DNA of 64,000 nt from Pandoraea sp. ASV26 (GTDB lineage Bacteria; Pseudomonadota; Gammaproteobacteria; Burkholderiales; Burkholderiaceae): contig NZ_JAELTP010000010.1 of NCBI RefSeq assembly GCF_016428915.1, positions 1-64,000 of the forward strand, read 5' to 3'. Position 1 is the first letter of the stretch, and each line of letters starts with the position of its first letter. Below are positions 54,298 through 63,656 of the stretch, one piece after another. Under the pieces are notes generated by a model. The model did not search any database and was not told the DNA's origin. It saw nothing but the letters and a program-made list of their open reading frames with translations. The translations under genes and the position numbers were made by a program.

Positions 54298-54397
54298 GCG
54301 CGGCGAACGCAATCGAGCAACGCCAGACGACGGAGTGCGCTAGCATCACTGAAAACCGCTTAACCTCGTTTCCTCGTTTCTTAGATTTAGCCGCCCC

Positions 54398-55018
54398 ATG
54401 TCCAACGACGTCCATTTCTACGACCCGGCCAAAGGCCATGGTCTGTCCCACGATCCGTTCAAAGCCATCGTTGCGCCGCGTGTGATCGGCTGGATTTCCA
54501 GCCGCGACGCGCAGGGCCGAACCAACCTCGCCCCTTATAGCTTCTTCGGCGCCTTTGCGACGTTTCCGCCGATCATCGGCTTTTGCAGCGAGGGCTTCAA
54601 GGATTCAATTGCCAATATCGAAGCCACGCGTGAATTCGTCTGGAATCTGACGAGCAAGTCGCTCGTCGAACAGATGAACCGGACCTCGGCACCCGTGCCG
54701 CATGACGTCGATGAGTTCGAACTGGCGGGACTGACGAAGGCGCCCGGCGTCAATGTCGAGGTTCCTCACGTGGGAGAGTCACCTGCGTCGCTCGAATGCA
54801 AGTTGCTTCAGATCGTGCGCTTGCACGGGCTGGACGGCAAACCGATGGACAACTGGCTGGCCCTGGGGCAAGTGGTCGGGGTGCACATCCGCCGCGAGTA
54901 TTTGCGCGAGGACGGTCTCTTCGATACGGCGAAGGCGCATCCGGTGATGCGCGCAGGGTACCTCGGCGACTATGCCGAGATCGGGCCGATGTTCGATCTG
55001 CGTCGCCCGAAGGCCTGA
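54398..55018 (+). CDS. Flavin reductase-like FMN-binding protein
   Basis: A 206-residue split-barrel flavoprotein. IVAPRVIGWISSRDAQGRTN and LAPYSFFGAFATFPPIIGF are the typical FMN-binding start, and KDSIANIEATREFVWNLTS follows. Such proteins supply reduced flavin to monooxygenases or act as small oxidoreductases. No partner monooxygenase is next to it. Confidence 0.85.
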   Translation: MSNDVHFYDPAKGHGLSHDPFKAIVAPRVIGWISSRDAQGRTNLAPYSFFGAFATFPPIIGFCSEGFKDSIANIEATREFVWNLTSKSLVEQMNRTSAPVPHDVDEFELAGLTKAPGVNVEVPHVGESPASLECKLLQIVRLHGLDGKPMDNWLALGQVVGVHIRREYLREDGLFDTAKAHPVMRAGYLGDYAEIGPMFDLRRPKA

Positions 55019-55508
55019 GCGCTCGCCATGTCTGTGCGAGGGTGCATGCCTCATTTTGGGGCGTGCCCTCGTGTCCTGGTGTCCTAGCGTCCTCGCATCT
55101 TCCGTGCGGATGTCGCGGGACGTGATGTCCGCAATATCTTCAAATTCTGCAATGCGTTATTGACGAATTCGACGCAAGCGTCGATGGACTTCGTCACGTG
55201 TCACCGAACACGCATGGCCGCAGCTTTGCTGCGCGGGCATGTCGACGCAGAGGCAATCATCGACCGTCCGGTCGGATGAATCGCTCGCAATCATTTGTAA
55301 AATTTGCTGCGATGCAAAATGTTTTCGAGGCGCGTATGCTTGCCACCTTCGTTGACGCCCACGCGCCTGGCGTCCCCTCCCGCAGGCATTGATTTGCTTG
55401 ATTTGCGCGCATCGCCACCTGCGATGCGTGCGGGGCTGGTTCGTCCCTGGTTGCGTCGAAATGGTGCGTTTGCGCTGAATTTTTGTTGCGGCACATCAGG
55501 ACCCCCCA
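55019..55508. other. Spacer without a recognised gene
   Basis: About 490 bp before the nuoM-like gene. A short GTCCT-rich stretch (55065-55095) repeats GTGTCCT/GCGTCCT. I find no convincing ORF, tRNA or terminator. It presumably carries the promoter of the nuoM-like gene. Confidence 0.5.
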
Positions 55509-57074
55509 ATGTTTCCCATCCTGTCCCTCCTCATCTGGCTTCCTATCGTGGCTGGCGCACTCGTCATGCTGCTGGGCCAGGATCGTCATCCCAATACCGT
55601 CAGGTGGACGTCGCTCGCCGCCGCGGTGATTTCGGCGGCGCCTATCGTGCCGTTGGTGCACGGTTTTCAGACCCGCGTTGCCAGTCTTCAGTTCGTCGAG
55701 CGTTTTCGCTGGATCGAGTCGTTCGATGCCTCCTGGCATGTCGGCATCGATGGCATTTCGCTGTGGATGGTGGCGCTGACCGGTGTCACGACGATCATCG
55801 TCGTGCTGGCGTCGTGGCGCGCGGTGACAACGCGCATGAGTTCGTACTTCGGTAGCTTTCTGGTGCTCTCGGGCCTCATGCAGGGCGTATTCACGGCGCA
55901 GGACGGCATGCTGTTCTTCGTGTTCTTCGAAGCGACGCTGTTGCCCTTGTACCTGCTCATCGGTGTCTACGGACGCGCCAATCGCACGAACGCTGCCGTG
56001 AAGTTCTTCTTCTTCTCGCTGACCGGCTCGTTGATGATGCTGCTCTCGATGCTCTATCTGTATATGCAGACACAGAGCTTCGACATGGCGCGCTGGCAGA
56101 CGCTGCACCTGCCGCTGGCGGTGCAGGTGATGCTGTTCATCGGCTTTCTCGGCGCGTTCTCGGTCAAGGTGCCGATGTGGCCGGTGCACACGTGGCTGCC
56201 GGAAGTGCACCTTGACGGCCCGACAGGGGCTGCCGTCATGCTCGGCATGCTCAAGCTCGGCGGCTACGGTCTGCTTCGCTTCAATCTGCCGCTGTTGCCG
56301 GATGCGAGCCATTTCCTCGCGCCGCTGATGGTGGTGCTCTCGCTCATCGCCGTGATCTACGCGAGTCTGGTGGCGCTGGTGCAAACCGATCTGCGCAAGC
56401 TGCTCGCCTATTCGGCGGTCGCGCACATGGGGTTGGTCACGCTCGGGTTGTTCCTCTTCTCGGAGATGGGCACCGACGGCGCCGTGATGCAGATGATTTC
56501 GTATGGCATCGTCTCGGGCGCGATGCTGCTGTGCACGGGCATGTTGTATGACCGTACGGGCAGTGCATCGATCGACAGTTATGGCGGTGTGGCGGCGACC
56601 ATGCCGCGCTTTGCCGCGTTCGCCATGCTGTTCTCGATGGCCAACGTCGGCATGCCGGGCACGTCGGGCTTCGTAGGTGAGTTTTTCGTGTTGATGGGCG
56701 CGATCAAGGCGAATTTCTGGATCGGCGCACTGGCGTCGCTCACGCTGGTGCTGAGCGCTGCTTATACGTTGTGGATGTACAAGCGCGTGATCTTCGGACG
56801 TGTGGGCAATGCGAGCGTGGCATCGCTCAAGGATCTGAGCCGTCGCGAGTTCGCGCTGCTTGGCGCGATGGCGGTGATGGTGCTGGGCATCGGCCTGGAT
56901 CCGAAGCTGCTCACGGATGGCATCGACGCCACGGCGATTCAGGTGGTGCAGGACATCGAAAACCATCGCCTGCCTGCGGGCGACCCGGGCAGCAGCGAGA
57001 TGGCAGGACGTCGGCATGACGACACCGCCGGGCATGCCGCGGTGACGGTGAAGGGCTCACGGCCCGACGCGTGA
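55509..57074 (+). CDS. Lone NuoM-like (complex I / Mrp-type antiporter) subunit
   Basis: A 521-residue inner-membrane protein with about 14 helices, of the NuoM/MrpD family. The conserved glutamate lies in FFVFFEATLLPLYLLIG, the broken-helix lysine in SVKVPMWPVHTWLPEVHLDGP, and later TDLRKLLAYSAVAHMGLV is typical. These subunits move protons or sodium in NADH dehydrogenase and related complexes. No nuoL, nuoN or other subunit is adjacent, and a strong terminator follows at once, so it is monocistronic. Confidence 0.87.
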   Translation: MFPILSLLIWLPIVAGALVMLLGQDRHPNTVRWTSLAAAVISAAPIVPLVHGFQTRVASLQFVERFRWIESFDASWHVGIDGISLWMVALTGVTTIIVVLASWRAVTTRMSSYFGSFLVLSGLMQGVFTAQDGMLFFVFFEATLLPLYLLIGVYGRANRTNAAVKFFFFSLTGSLMMLLSMLYLYMQTQSFDMARWQTLHLPLAVQVMLFIGFLGAFSVKVPMWPVHTWLPEVHLDGPTGAAVMLGMLKLGGYGLLRFNLPLLPDASHFLAPLMVVLSLIAVIYASLVALVQTDLRKLLAYSAVAHMGLVTLGLFLFSEMGTDGAVMQMISYGIVSGAMLLCTGMLYDRTGSASIDSYGGVAATMPRFAAFAMLFSMANVGMPGTSGFVGEFFVLMGAIKANFWIGALASLTLVLSAAYTLWMYKRVIFGRVGNASVASLKDLSRREFALLGAMAVMVLGIGLDPKLLTDGIDATAIQVVQDIENHRLPAGDPGSSEMAGRRHDDTAGHAAVTVKGSRPDA

Positions 57075-57106
57075 TCGAGGTGGATCGGTCGCCGTTGATT
57101 CAGAAG

Positions 57107-57135
57107 AACGGGCGCTATGATGCGCCCGTTTTTTT
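57107..57135 (+). terminator. Intrinsic terminator after the nuoM-like gene
   Basis: AACGGGCGC (57107-57115), a 6-nt loop and GCGCCCGTT (57122-57130) form a 9-bp stem running into seven T (57129-57135). It is a textbook rho-independent terminator. Confidence 0.92.
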
Positions 57136-57306
57136 ATGTCGGCGGGGCAGGGCGCAATCAGGGCGCCGATCAGCGGTTGTCGAAGCTCACGCCGCTCGCA
57201 ACGAATGCCACGGAATCGCACGTTGCGTGCGACTTGCCACAATTCTTTAACGATCCCCGACCAGAATGGCGCCCATGCCATGTGAGTGGCATTTTTCAGT
57301 CAGGGT

Positions 57307-57324
57307 GTTGCACACGTGTGCAAC
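57307..57324. promoter_or_regulatory. LacI-type operator, perfect 18-bp palindrome
   Basis: GTTGCACACGTGTGCAAC is a perfect palindrome with a central CG, the normal shape of LacI-family operators. It lies 40 bp before the binding-protein gene, and a LacI regulator is encoded at the far end of the same gene set. Confidence 0.8.
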
Positions 57325-57363
57325 CGTTGCATTGATGACGCCGTCAACCCAGTGAGAGATCGC

Positions 57364-58599
57364 ATGAAACTGTTCACCTGTCTGCGCGCCGTGTCGGCTG
57401 CCGTCGCCTTGTCCATCGTCACGTTGAGCGTCAGCGCAGCCGATCTTGTGATCGCCGGGCGCGACGACATTTATGGCAAGGGGCTTGCCGAGGCCGTTGC
57501 CGGTTTCAAGAAGCTGCATCCCGCCGCCGACATCGAACTGCTGAAGTTGCCGAATGCGAACCTTTATCAGAAGCTGAAGCTGTCGATGCGAGAGGGCACC
57601 GGGGCATACGACCTCGTCATGATGGACGACACCTGGTCTCCCGAATTCATCTCGAACGGCTGGCTCAAGCCGTTGCCCGCAACGCTGGTCGATACGGATA
57701 TGGTCGCGTCCACCGTGGCGCTGGGCCGTGCAACGAATGGCGGTTTGTATGCGCTGCCGGTGGTCGGCAACGTCGAGATGTTTGCCTACCGCCGCGATCT
57801 GCTGGCGAAGTACAAGCTGCAAGCGCCGCGCACCTGGGACGACGTGCTGAAGATCGCGCAGGTCACGGGAGCCGATGCGAGCGTGTCCGGCGTGGTGTTT
57901 CGCGGCACCAAGGGCAATCCGGTCGTGACGGGTTTTCTGCCGATTCTGTGGGCCTATGGCGGTGACGTGATCGATGCAGGCGGCAAGGTGACGATCGACT
58001 CCCCGCAGGCGCTCGCGGCATTGAAGATGTTCGTCTCGCTCAAGGCCCATGCACCGAAGGATGTCGCCGTGTATGGCGCGGCCGAAGTCCGTGACGCCCT
58101 TCAGAAGGGCGCGGCCGCGCAGGCGATCGAGGTGTGGCCGGCCTGGGTGCCGGCGCTCGACGATCCGAAGCAGTCGCGCGTGGTCGGTGAGGTCGCCTTG
58201 CAGGCGCCGCCGGGACAAGTGAAGGGCTCGTCACCGATGCTCGGTATCTGGCAGATGGCGATTCCCAAGGACGCACAACACGCGTTGCTCGCCCAGGAGT
58301 TTCTGGCCTATCTGACCTCGCGTGACACGCAGACGCGTCTTGCCGCGATGGGCATTCCGCCGACCCGCAAGAGCGTGTTTGAAGACCCCGCGCTCGTGAA
58401 GCAGTTCCGCTGGTATCCGGATCAGCTCAAGGCGCTCGAGGCCGGCCGTGCCCGTCCGCGGGTGAAGAACTGGGAGCAGATCGAGAGCCTGCTGGGCGAC
58501 GCCCTGCAACTCGTGCTGACGGGACAGCTCGCCCCGGAAGCCGCGCTGCGTCAGGCCTCGCAGAAGATCGCGCCGGTGTTGACGACGGCAGCCAAATAA
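57364..58599 (+). CDS. ABC transporter substrate-binding protein (sugar/polyol type)
   Basis: A 411-residue periplasmic binding protein of the SBP_bac_1 family. The signal peptide (MKLFTCLRAVSAAVALSIVT, cleavage near SVSAA) precedes DLVIAGRDDIYGKGLAEAVAGF, and MREGTGAYDLVMMDDTWSPE is typical of carbohydrate-binding members. Two permease genes follow. The substrate is not known; the phospholipase C and inositol phosphatase downstream suggest inositol or an inositol phosphate. Confidence 0.88.
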   Translation: MKLFTCLRAVSAAVALSIVTLSVSAADLVIAGRDDIYGKGLAEAVAGFKKLHPAADIELLKLPNANLYQKLKLSMREGTGAYDLVMMDDTWSPEFISNGWLKPLPATLVDTDMVASTVALGRATNGGLYALPVVGNVEMFAYRRDLLAKYKLQAPRTWDDVLKIAQVTGADASVSGVVFRGTKGNPVVTGFLPILWAYGGDVIDAGGKVTIDSPQALAALKMFVSLKAHAPKDVAVYGAAEVRDALQKGAAAQAIEVWPAWVPALDDPKQSRVVGEVALQAPPGQVKGSSPMLGIWQMAIPKDAQHALLAQEFLAYLTSRDTQTRLAAMGIPPTRKSVFEDPALVKQFRWYPDQLKALEAGRARPRVKNWEQIESLLGDALQLVLTGQLAPEAALRQASQKIAPVLTTAAK

Positions 58600-58620
58600 C
58601 GACGCGGCGTTGACGATTCC

Positions 58621-59493
58621 ATGAATGTGCTGCGTCGTTGGCTGCCGCTGGTCGGGCTCGTGGGGCCATCTGTGCTGGTGCTGGGTGTGCTGGCGCTGTA
58701 CCCGGTCCTGCGAGTCTTGGTCGATTCGTTCTTCAACGTCGACTATACGTCGGGGCACAGGACCTTTGCCGGGCTGGCGAATTATCGTGCGGTGCTTGCC
58801 GACGATAACTTCTCCGCCAGCTTCGTCAACACGTTGCATTTCACGATTGTGGCGTCGGTCAGCGAGGTCGCGCTCGGTGGGGCGCTGGCGTTGCTGTTCT
58901 CCCGCGCGTTTCGCGGCCGTCGCTTCGTCATGCCGCTGCTGATTCTGCCGATGATGCTCTCGACGCTCGTCTGTTCGGCCATCTGGCGCAATTGGCTGAA
59001 TTTCAGCGGATTTCTGAATGCCTTGCTGGCCGTGTTCGGCCTGCCGGGCGTGCAATGGCTGTCCGACCCGAGCCTTGCGATCTGGTCGCTCATTCTCGTT
59101 GACGTCTGGCAGTGGACCCCGATGGCGTTCCTGATTATTCTCGCCGGGCTCCAGTCGATCGACCCCGAACTGTACGAAGCGGCCCGCACCGACGGGGCAA
59201 GCGAGTGGCAATGTCTGCGCGACATTACGCTGCCGCTCGTTGTGCCGCAGATCGTGTTGGCCATGCTGCTGCGCTCGATCGACACCTTCAAGCTCTTCGA
59301 CAAGGTCTACGCGCTCACCGGGGGTGGCCCCGGAAATGCGACCCAGACCTTGTCGACGTATGTGTACGACACCGGCTTTCGCTTCTTCAACGTCGGCCCC
59401 GCAAGCGCGGCTTCGGTGTTGATGCTGGTGGTCTCGGCCGTGCTGGTCTCGGTAAACGTCTGGCAGTCGATTCGCAAGACGAGGACGCGATGA
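58621..59493 (+). CDS. ABC transporter permease (MalF-like)
   Basis: A 290-residue inner-membrane permease with six helices. The EAA loop is LYEAARTDGASEWQCLRDITLPLV, where the ATPase docks, and GGGPGNATQTLSTYVYDTGF is typical of sugar permeases of the MalF type. It starts 21 bp after the binding protein and overlaps the second permease by 4 bp. Confidence 0.9.
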   Translation: MNVLRRWLPLVGLVGPSVLVLGVLALYPVLRVLVDSFFNVDYTSGHRTFAGLANYRAVLADDNFSASFVNTLHFTIVASVSEVALGGALALLFSRAFRGRRFVMPLLILPMMLSTLVCSAIWRNWLNFSGFLNALLAVFGLPGVQWLSDPSLAIWSLILVDVWQWTPMAFLIILAGLQSIDPELYEAARTDGASEWQCLRDITLPLVVPQIVLAMLLRSIDTFKLFDKVYALTGGGPGNATQTLSTYVYDTGFRFFNVGPASAASVLMLVVSAVLVSVNVWQSIRKTRTR

Positions 59494-60341
59494 GTGCCGC
59501 GACGTCTGCCTCCGTATGTCATCCGATGGGCCAGCGCATCATGCTTTGGCTGCTGCGCGCCACCGCGTTGATCCTGCTGTTGCTGCCTTGTCTGTGGATG
59601 CTCGGTGCGGCGTTCACGCCGACGCTGGAGCGTCTCGATCATCCGCTGGCGCTGTGGCCGCAGGCGCCGACCTTGCAGCATTTCCAGACCGTATGGGAGA
59701 GCGGCATCGGACGTCAGGTGCTCAACTCGCTGCTCGTCAGTTGCGGTACGACGCTGTTGTCGCTGTCGCTGGCGTTCCCGGCGGCGTACGCACTGGTGCG
59801 CCTGCGCTTCGCGGCCCGCCTCGATCTGGTGTTCCTCATGCTGGTGCTGGCGGTCAAGCTGATGCCGCCGATTACGGTCGCAGTGCCGCTGTTCTCGCTG
59901 GCAAAGACGCTGCATCTGCTCGATTCCGAGTTCGGGTTGATGCTCGCTTATCAGATCTACACGCTGCCGCTCTCGATCTGGATGCTGCTGTCGTTCGTGC
60001 GCGAAATTCCCGTCGACTATGACGAGGCGGCGTGTATCGATGGCGCAGGCCTTTTCCAGCGACTGGTTCACATCATGCTGCCGTTGTGTGCACCCGGGTT
60101 GGGCGCGACGGCGATCTTCGTGCTGATTGCCGCGTGGAACGAGTTTCTGCTGGCGCTGCTGTTCCTCTCGTCCCCGAGCCGTTTCACGTTGCCGCTCGCC
60201 GTGGCGGGCTACGTCACGGAGAACGGGATCGATTGGGGGGATCTGATGAGTGTGGGGATGATCGCGTCGCTACCCACGCTGGCCGTCGCGGGATACGTCC
60301 AGCGGTATCTGCTGCATGGGTTCTCCGGCGGACTCAAGTAG
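59490..60341 (+). CDS. ABC transporter permease (MalG-like)
   Basis: A 283-residue inner-membrane permease with six helices. The EAA loop is DYDEAACIDGAGLFQRLVHIMLPL. The start overlaps the first permease stop (ATGA). No ATP-binding subunit follows; the next gene is the convergent LacI regulator. The importer must borrow an ATPase, perhaps a shared MsiK/UgpC-like one encoded elsewhere. Confidence 0.9.
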   Translation: MSAATSASVCHPMGQRIMLWLLRATALILLLLPCLWMLGAAFTPTLERLDHPLALWPQAPTLQHFQTVWESGIGRQVLNSLLVSCGTTLLSLSLAFPAAYALVRLRFAARLDLVFLMLVLAVKLMPPITVAVPLFSLAKTLHLLDSEFGLMLAYQIYTLPLSIWMLLSFVREIPVDYDEAACIDGAGLFQRLVHIMLPLCAPGLGATAIFVLIAAWNEFLLALLFLSSPSRFTLPLAVAGYVTENGIDWGDLMSVGMIASLPTLAVAGYVQRYLLHGFSGGLK

Positions 60342-60360
60342 CGCGCAATGCGGGCGTGGG

Positions 60361-61389
60361 TCAGGCACAGCTCTTTCGCACGACGGCCGTGACCGGCACG
60401 ACACGTGTGCGCGAGGCGCCGCTGAACGCGTTCATCCGGTCGATGAGCATGTCGGCCGCTGTGTTCGCGAGGGCGTGGGTGTCCTGCGCAATCGTGGTGA
60501 GGCGATAGTTGTCGTAGCTGGCGGCGGGGATGTCGTCGAAGCCGACCACCCGGAGGTCTTCGGGCACGCGCAGTGAGAAGTGCTGGCGCGCGGTGTCGAT
60601 GAAGCCCAGGGCGAGCAGGTCGGAGGAACAGAAGACGCCGTCGGGACGCACGTCCTGCGCGAGCAGTGCGTGGGCGGCAGCGACGCCGCATTCGTAGGTG
60701 TCGCCCGGGGTGCTGTGCGTCTCGACCGGACGCAGGCGTTGCGGCGCGCTCTTCGCCATGTGCCGGATCGCCCGAAGGAAGCCGGTGCAGCGTGATTTTC
60801 CGTTGTAACTGGGCTTGGTCGGCCCGACGAAGGCGAGTCGCGTCGCGCCGGCATCGATCAGCAGGTTGGCTGCCAGTGTGGCGCCGGCGGCGTTGTCGCT
60901 GAGCGCGACATCGGCACCGGGAAGATTGGATGCGCGGTTGATCATCACCACGGGAATCTCACCTTCCAGGTACTGGCGGGCGAGGCCGAGGGGAGGAGAG
61001 GCGGACGTCATGATGATGCCGCCGATCCGGTAGCTGAGCAGCATGTCGAGCGACTGCTGGATCTGCACCGGATCTTCCGCGTTCACCACGATGGGGGTGA
61101 GTTTGTGGCGCCCGAGCGCCGCGATGATCTGCGAGAGCAGTTTCGCGCGAAACGGATTTTCAAAACCGGCGGTCACAACGCCGACCATGCTGCTGCGCTG
61201 CATGATCATTTCCCGTGCGATCAGGTTGACCTGATAGCCGAGAGCGCTGGCGGCTTCCATCACGCGCTCTCGTGTCTCGGGCGCGATGCTGGCAGTCGGC
61301 GAGAACGCGCGCGATACGGCAGAGCGTGAGACGCCGGCGCGCAGCGCGACGTCGGCGGCAGTGACCCAGGACGTTTGTTTCTTCGGCAT
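60361..61389 (-). CDS. LacI-family repressor
   Basis: A 342-residue LacI protein. The N-terminal helix-turn-helix VTAADVALRAGVSRSAVSRAF is followed by the hinge (RERVMEAASALGYQVN) and the periplasmic-binding-type sensor (VVGFDDIPAASYDNYRLTTI near the end). It is convergent with the permease genes and divergent from the phospholipase gene, so it can act on both sides. The palindrome at 57307 is its probable operator. MPKKQTS is the likely start. Confidence 0.9.
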   Translation of the reverse strand: MPKKQTSWVTAADVALRAGVSRSAVSRAFSPTASIAPETRERVMEAASALGYQVNLIAREMIMQRSSMVGVVTAGFENPFRAKLLSQIIAALGRHKLTPIVVNAEDPVQIQQSLDMLLSYRIGGIIMTSASPPLGLARQYLEGEIPVVMINRASNLPGADVALSDNAAGATLAANLLIDAGATRLAFVGPTKPSYNGKSRCTGFLRAIRHMAKSAPQRLRPVETHSTPGDTYECGVAAAHALLAQDVRPDGVFCSSDLLALGFIDTARQHFSLRVPEDLRVVGFDDIPAASYDNYRLTTIAQDTHALANTAADMLIDRMNAFSGASRTRVVPVTAVVRKSCA

Positions 61390-61560
61390 GGCGTAGCGAA
61401 TGAAGGGACGTAAAGCTTGCTTCGCGCAGCATGCCCGGCAAAGAGGGCAGGACGATGACTGTCGAATCATCCGCAACGGTAACACGTGAATTCCAGATCC
61501 CCGAGACGATGACGCCGCTTATTCCGATCATCCCGATGATGACAATTGCCTCGGCTATCC

Positions 61561-61623
61561 CGCTTAGGCCGCTTCGAACGCTTCGAACGCTTCGAACGCT
61601 TAGGCCGCTTAGGCCGCTTGCGC
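61561..61623. repeat. Tandem 9-bp repeats upstream of the phospholipase gene
   Basis: Seven 9-bp units in a row: CGCTTAGGC, CGCTTCGAA three times, CGCTTAGGC twice and CGCTTGCGC. They lie in the LacI-phospholipase spacer. Read in frame with the phospholipase they encode a run of R-L/F-x tripeptides. Confidence 0.9.
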
Positions 61624-61653
61624 CCCGTACGACGCTCTCGACGCACACCGCTT

Positions 61654-62580
61654 ATGTCAATTGACCTCGACGTGCCGGCAACGGCGAACTGGATGTCCGG
61701 CATCGCCGATGATGTCGCGTTGAATCGACTGAGCTTGCCGGGCAGCCACGATACGTGCGCATACACCGTCGAGGACTCGCTGGCGAAGACGCAGGCGGCA
61801 ACTCTCGCGGAGCAACTGACGCGCGGCGTGCGGGTGCTCGATATTCGATGCCGGCATGAGGACGATGTCTTTCACATCAACCACGCACGCATTGCGCTGG
61901 GGCTGATGTTCGACGAGGTGATCGCGATATGTGCAGCGTTCCTCGCGCGGCATCCGGGCGAGTGCATCGTGATGTCGGTGAAGGACGAGTGCGGCGATAC
62001 ACATTGCACGCGCCGCTTCGAACAAACGTTCGCGTCGTATGTCGAGCGTCAGGTGGCGGGTCTTCGCTGGTATCTGGGCGACACGATCCCGCGTCTGGGC
62101 GACGTGCGCGGTTCGATTGTGCTGTTGCGACGCTTCGCAAGCGCGTCTGCGATGGGAATCGATCTGTCCGACTGGCCGGACAACGCCACGTTTGACGTGG
62201 ATCGGCCCGCAGCGTCTTTTGCCATTCAGGACGAATACCGCGTGCCGGTGGAAGCCTCGATCGATCATAAGTTCCGGATGCTTGAGGCGCTGCTCGTTCG
62301 CACCGCCCGCGTCACGAGTGAGCGTTGGGTCGTCAATTTTTGCAGCGGCACCGGGATGGGGGCGAATCCGTACCGGGTCGCGTGCGGGGGCGATGACCGG
62401 CCCGGCATCAATGACATGATGGTCCAGCGCCTCGCGACGCACGACGGCCCGTGCGGCACCCTGATGATCGACTTCTGCGAGCACGCGAACTGGGCGTTGG
62501 TCAGCGCGTTGGTTGCGCGTAATGCGTGTTGGCGCGAGGGGGCGTCGACAGAGCGTCCGATGCGCCCGGTCATCCCCTGA
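61654..62580 (+). CDS. Phosphatidylinositol-specific phospholipase C (PI-PLC X domain)
   Basis: A 308-residue bacterial PI-PLC. The general-base histidine is in LSLPGSHDTCAY and the general-acid histidine in VFHINHARIAL. RVLDIRCR and CIVMSVKDE supply the other active-site residues. PI-PLC cleaves phosphatidylinositol to diacylglycerol and inositol-1-phosphate (via the cyclic phosphate). No signal peptide is visible from the ATG at 61654, and no good ribosome site is seen. The frame stays open upstream through the 9-bp repeats to a TTG at 61546. Confidence 0.87.
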   Translation: MSIDLDVPATANWMSGIADDVALNRLSLPGSHDTCAYTVEDSLAKTQAATLAEQLTRGVRVLDIRCRHEDDVFHINHARIALGLMFDEVIAICAAFLARHPGECIVMSVKDECGDTHCTRRFEQTFASYVERQVAGLRWYLGDTIPRLGDVRGSIVLLRRFASASAMGIDLSDWPDNATFDVDRPAASFAIQDEYRVPVEASIDHKFRMLEALLVRTARVTSERWVVNFCSGTGMGANPYRVACGGDDRPGINDMMVQRLATHDGPCGTLMIDFCEHANWALVSALVARNACWREGASTERPMRPVIP

Positions 62581-62661
62581 TACCGCATCGGCTTCCATCG
62601 TTTCCCGTCACTTTGTAAAACGTACGGCTCTCAGGGCCGCTCGTCATCAGGATTCAGATCC

Positions 62662-63456
62662 ATGCACCCCATGCTCAATGTCGCGGTCAATGCCGCTATC
62701 CGTGCCGCGCAGATCATTCATCGCGCGTCGTCCGATCTTGGCGGGCTGACCGTGAGCAAGAAGCGGCATAACGATTTCGTGACGGACATCGACAAGGCAG
62801 CGGAGGCGGCGATCATCGACACGCTGACGACGGCTTATCCTGACCACGCCATTTTTGCGGAGGAGTCCGGCAGATCGGACAACGCGTCTGACTACGAGTG
62901 GATCATCGATCCGCTCGACGGCACCACGAATTTCATCCATGGCTTTCCATACTATGGCGTTTCGATTGCGCTTTTGCATCAGGGGGTGATCATGCAGGCC
63001 GTGGTCTACGATCCGAGCAGCAACGAACTGTTCACGGCAACGCGTGGTGGTGGCGCGTTCCTGAACGATCGCGCCATCCGTGTCGCGGACCGTGCCGATC
63101 TCGCCGAGGGCCTGATCGGCACGGGCTTCTCGTTCCGGGAGAGCGACGATATGGAGGGCTACGCACGCTTGTTCATCGAGATGAGTGGCGCGTGCGCCGG
63201 ATTGCGCCGTCCCGGGGCTTGCGCGCTCGATCTGGCGAACGTTGCGGCAGGGCGTCTCGACGGATTCTTCGAGCAAGGTGTGAACGCCTGGGACATGGCT
63301 GCCGGCAGCCTGCTCGTCACGGAGGCGGGCGGTCGGGTCGGCAACTATGCCGGTGGCGACGACTTCCTTCACGTTGGCGAAATCGTGGCAGGGAATCCGG
63401 CTTTGTACGGGCAGATGGTGCCGAGGCTTGCGAGCTACAGTCGCTCGCCCCGTTGA
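62662..63456 (+). CDS. suhB: Inositol-1-monophosphatase family protein
   Basis: A 264-residue Mg2+-dependent phosphatase. Metal motifs are [24 protein letters not shown] and [10 protein letters not shown], all intact. It removes phosphate from inositol-1-phosphate. It lies 81 bp downstream of the phospholipase C gene in the same direction, so the pair would take phosphatidylinositol to free inositol. A housekeeping suhB may exist elsewhere, so the symbol is by family. Confidence 0.9.
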   Translation: MHPMLNVAVNAAIRAAQIIHRASSDLGGLTVSKKRHNDFVTDIDKAAEAAIIDTLTTAYPDHAIFAEESGRSDNASDYEWIIDPLDGTTNFIHGFPYYGVSIALLHQGVIMQAVVYDPSSNELFTATRGGGAFLNDRAIRVADRADLAEGLIGTGFSFRESDDMEGYARLFIEMSGACAGLRRPGACALDLANVAAGRLDGFFEQGVNAWDMAAGSLLVTEAGGRVGNYAGGDDFLHVGEIVAGNPALYGQMVPRLASYSRSPR

Positions 63457-63656
63457 TGCACGAGAGGGAGGCGTGGGCTCGCGTTTGCGGCACAAATGAA
63501 AAAGGGCTGCACAGTGTGACGTGTCCCCGGAATATCCGTACAGGTCAAAACTAGAGGTAAAGTCACTGGCCGTACTTGCCCCAATCCGCTTGCTGTACGA
63601 TTGTTACGTATATCCACTGTAGATACATGAATGCTTGGCGATCGATGGGGCGGGAT

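Noticed and set aside
55257-57035. A 592-codon minus-strand open frame
   Set aside because: Antisense to the nuoM-like gene, low-complexity His/Gln/Arg product, no ribosome site.
61546-61653. Using the TTG at 61546 as the phospholipase start
   Set aside because: There is no ribosome site and the added residues are only the translated 9-bp repeats. It is kept as a finding but not as the annotated start.
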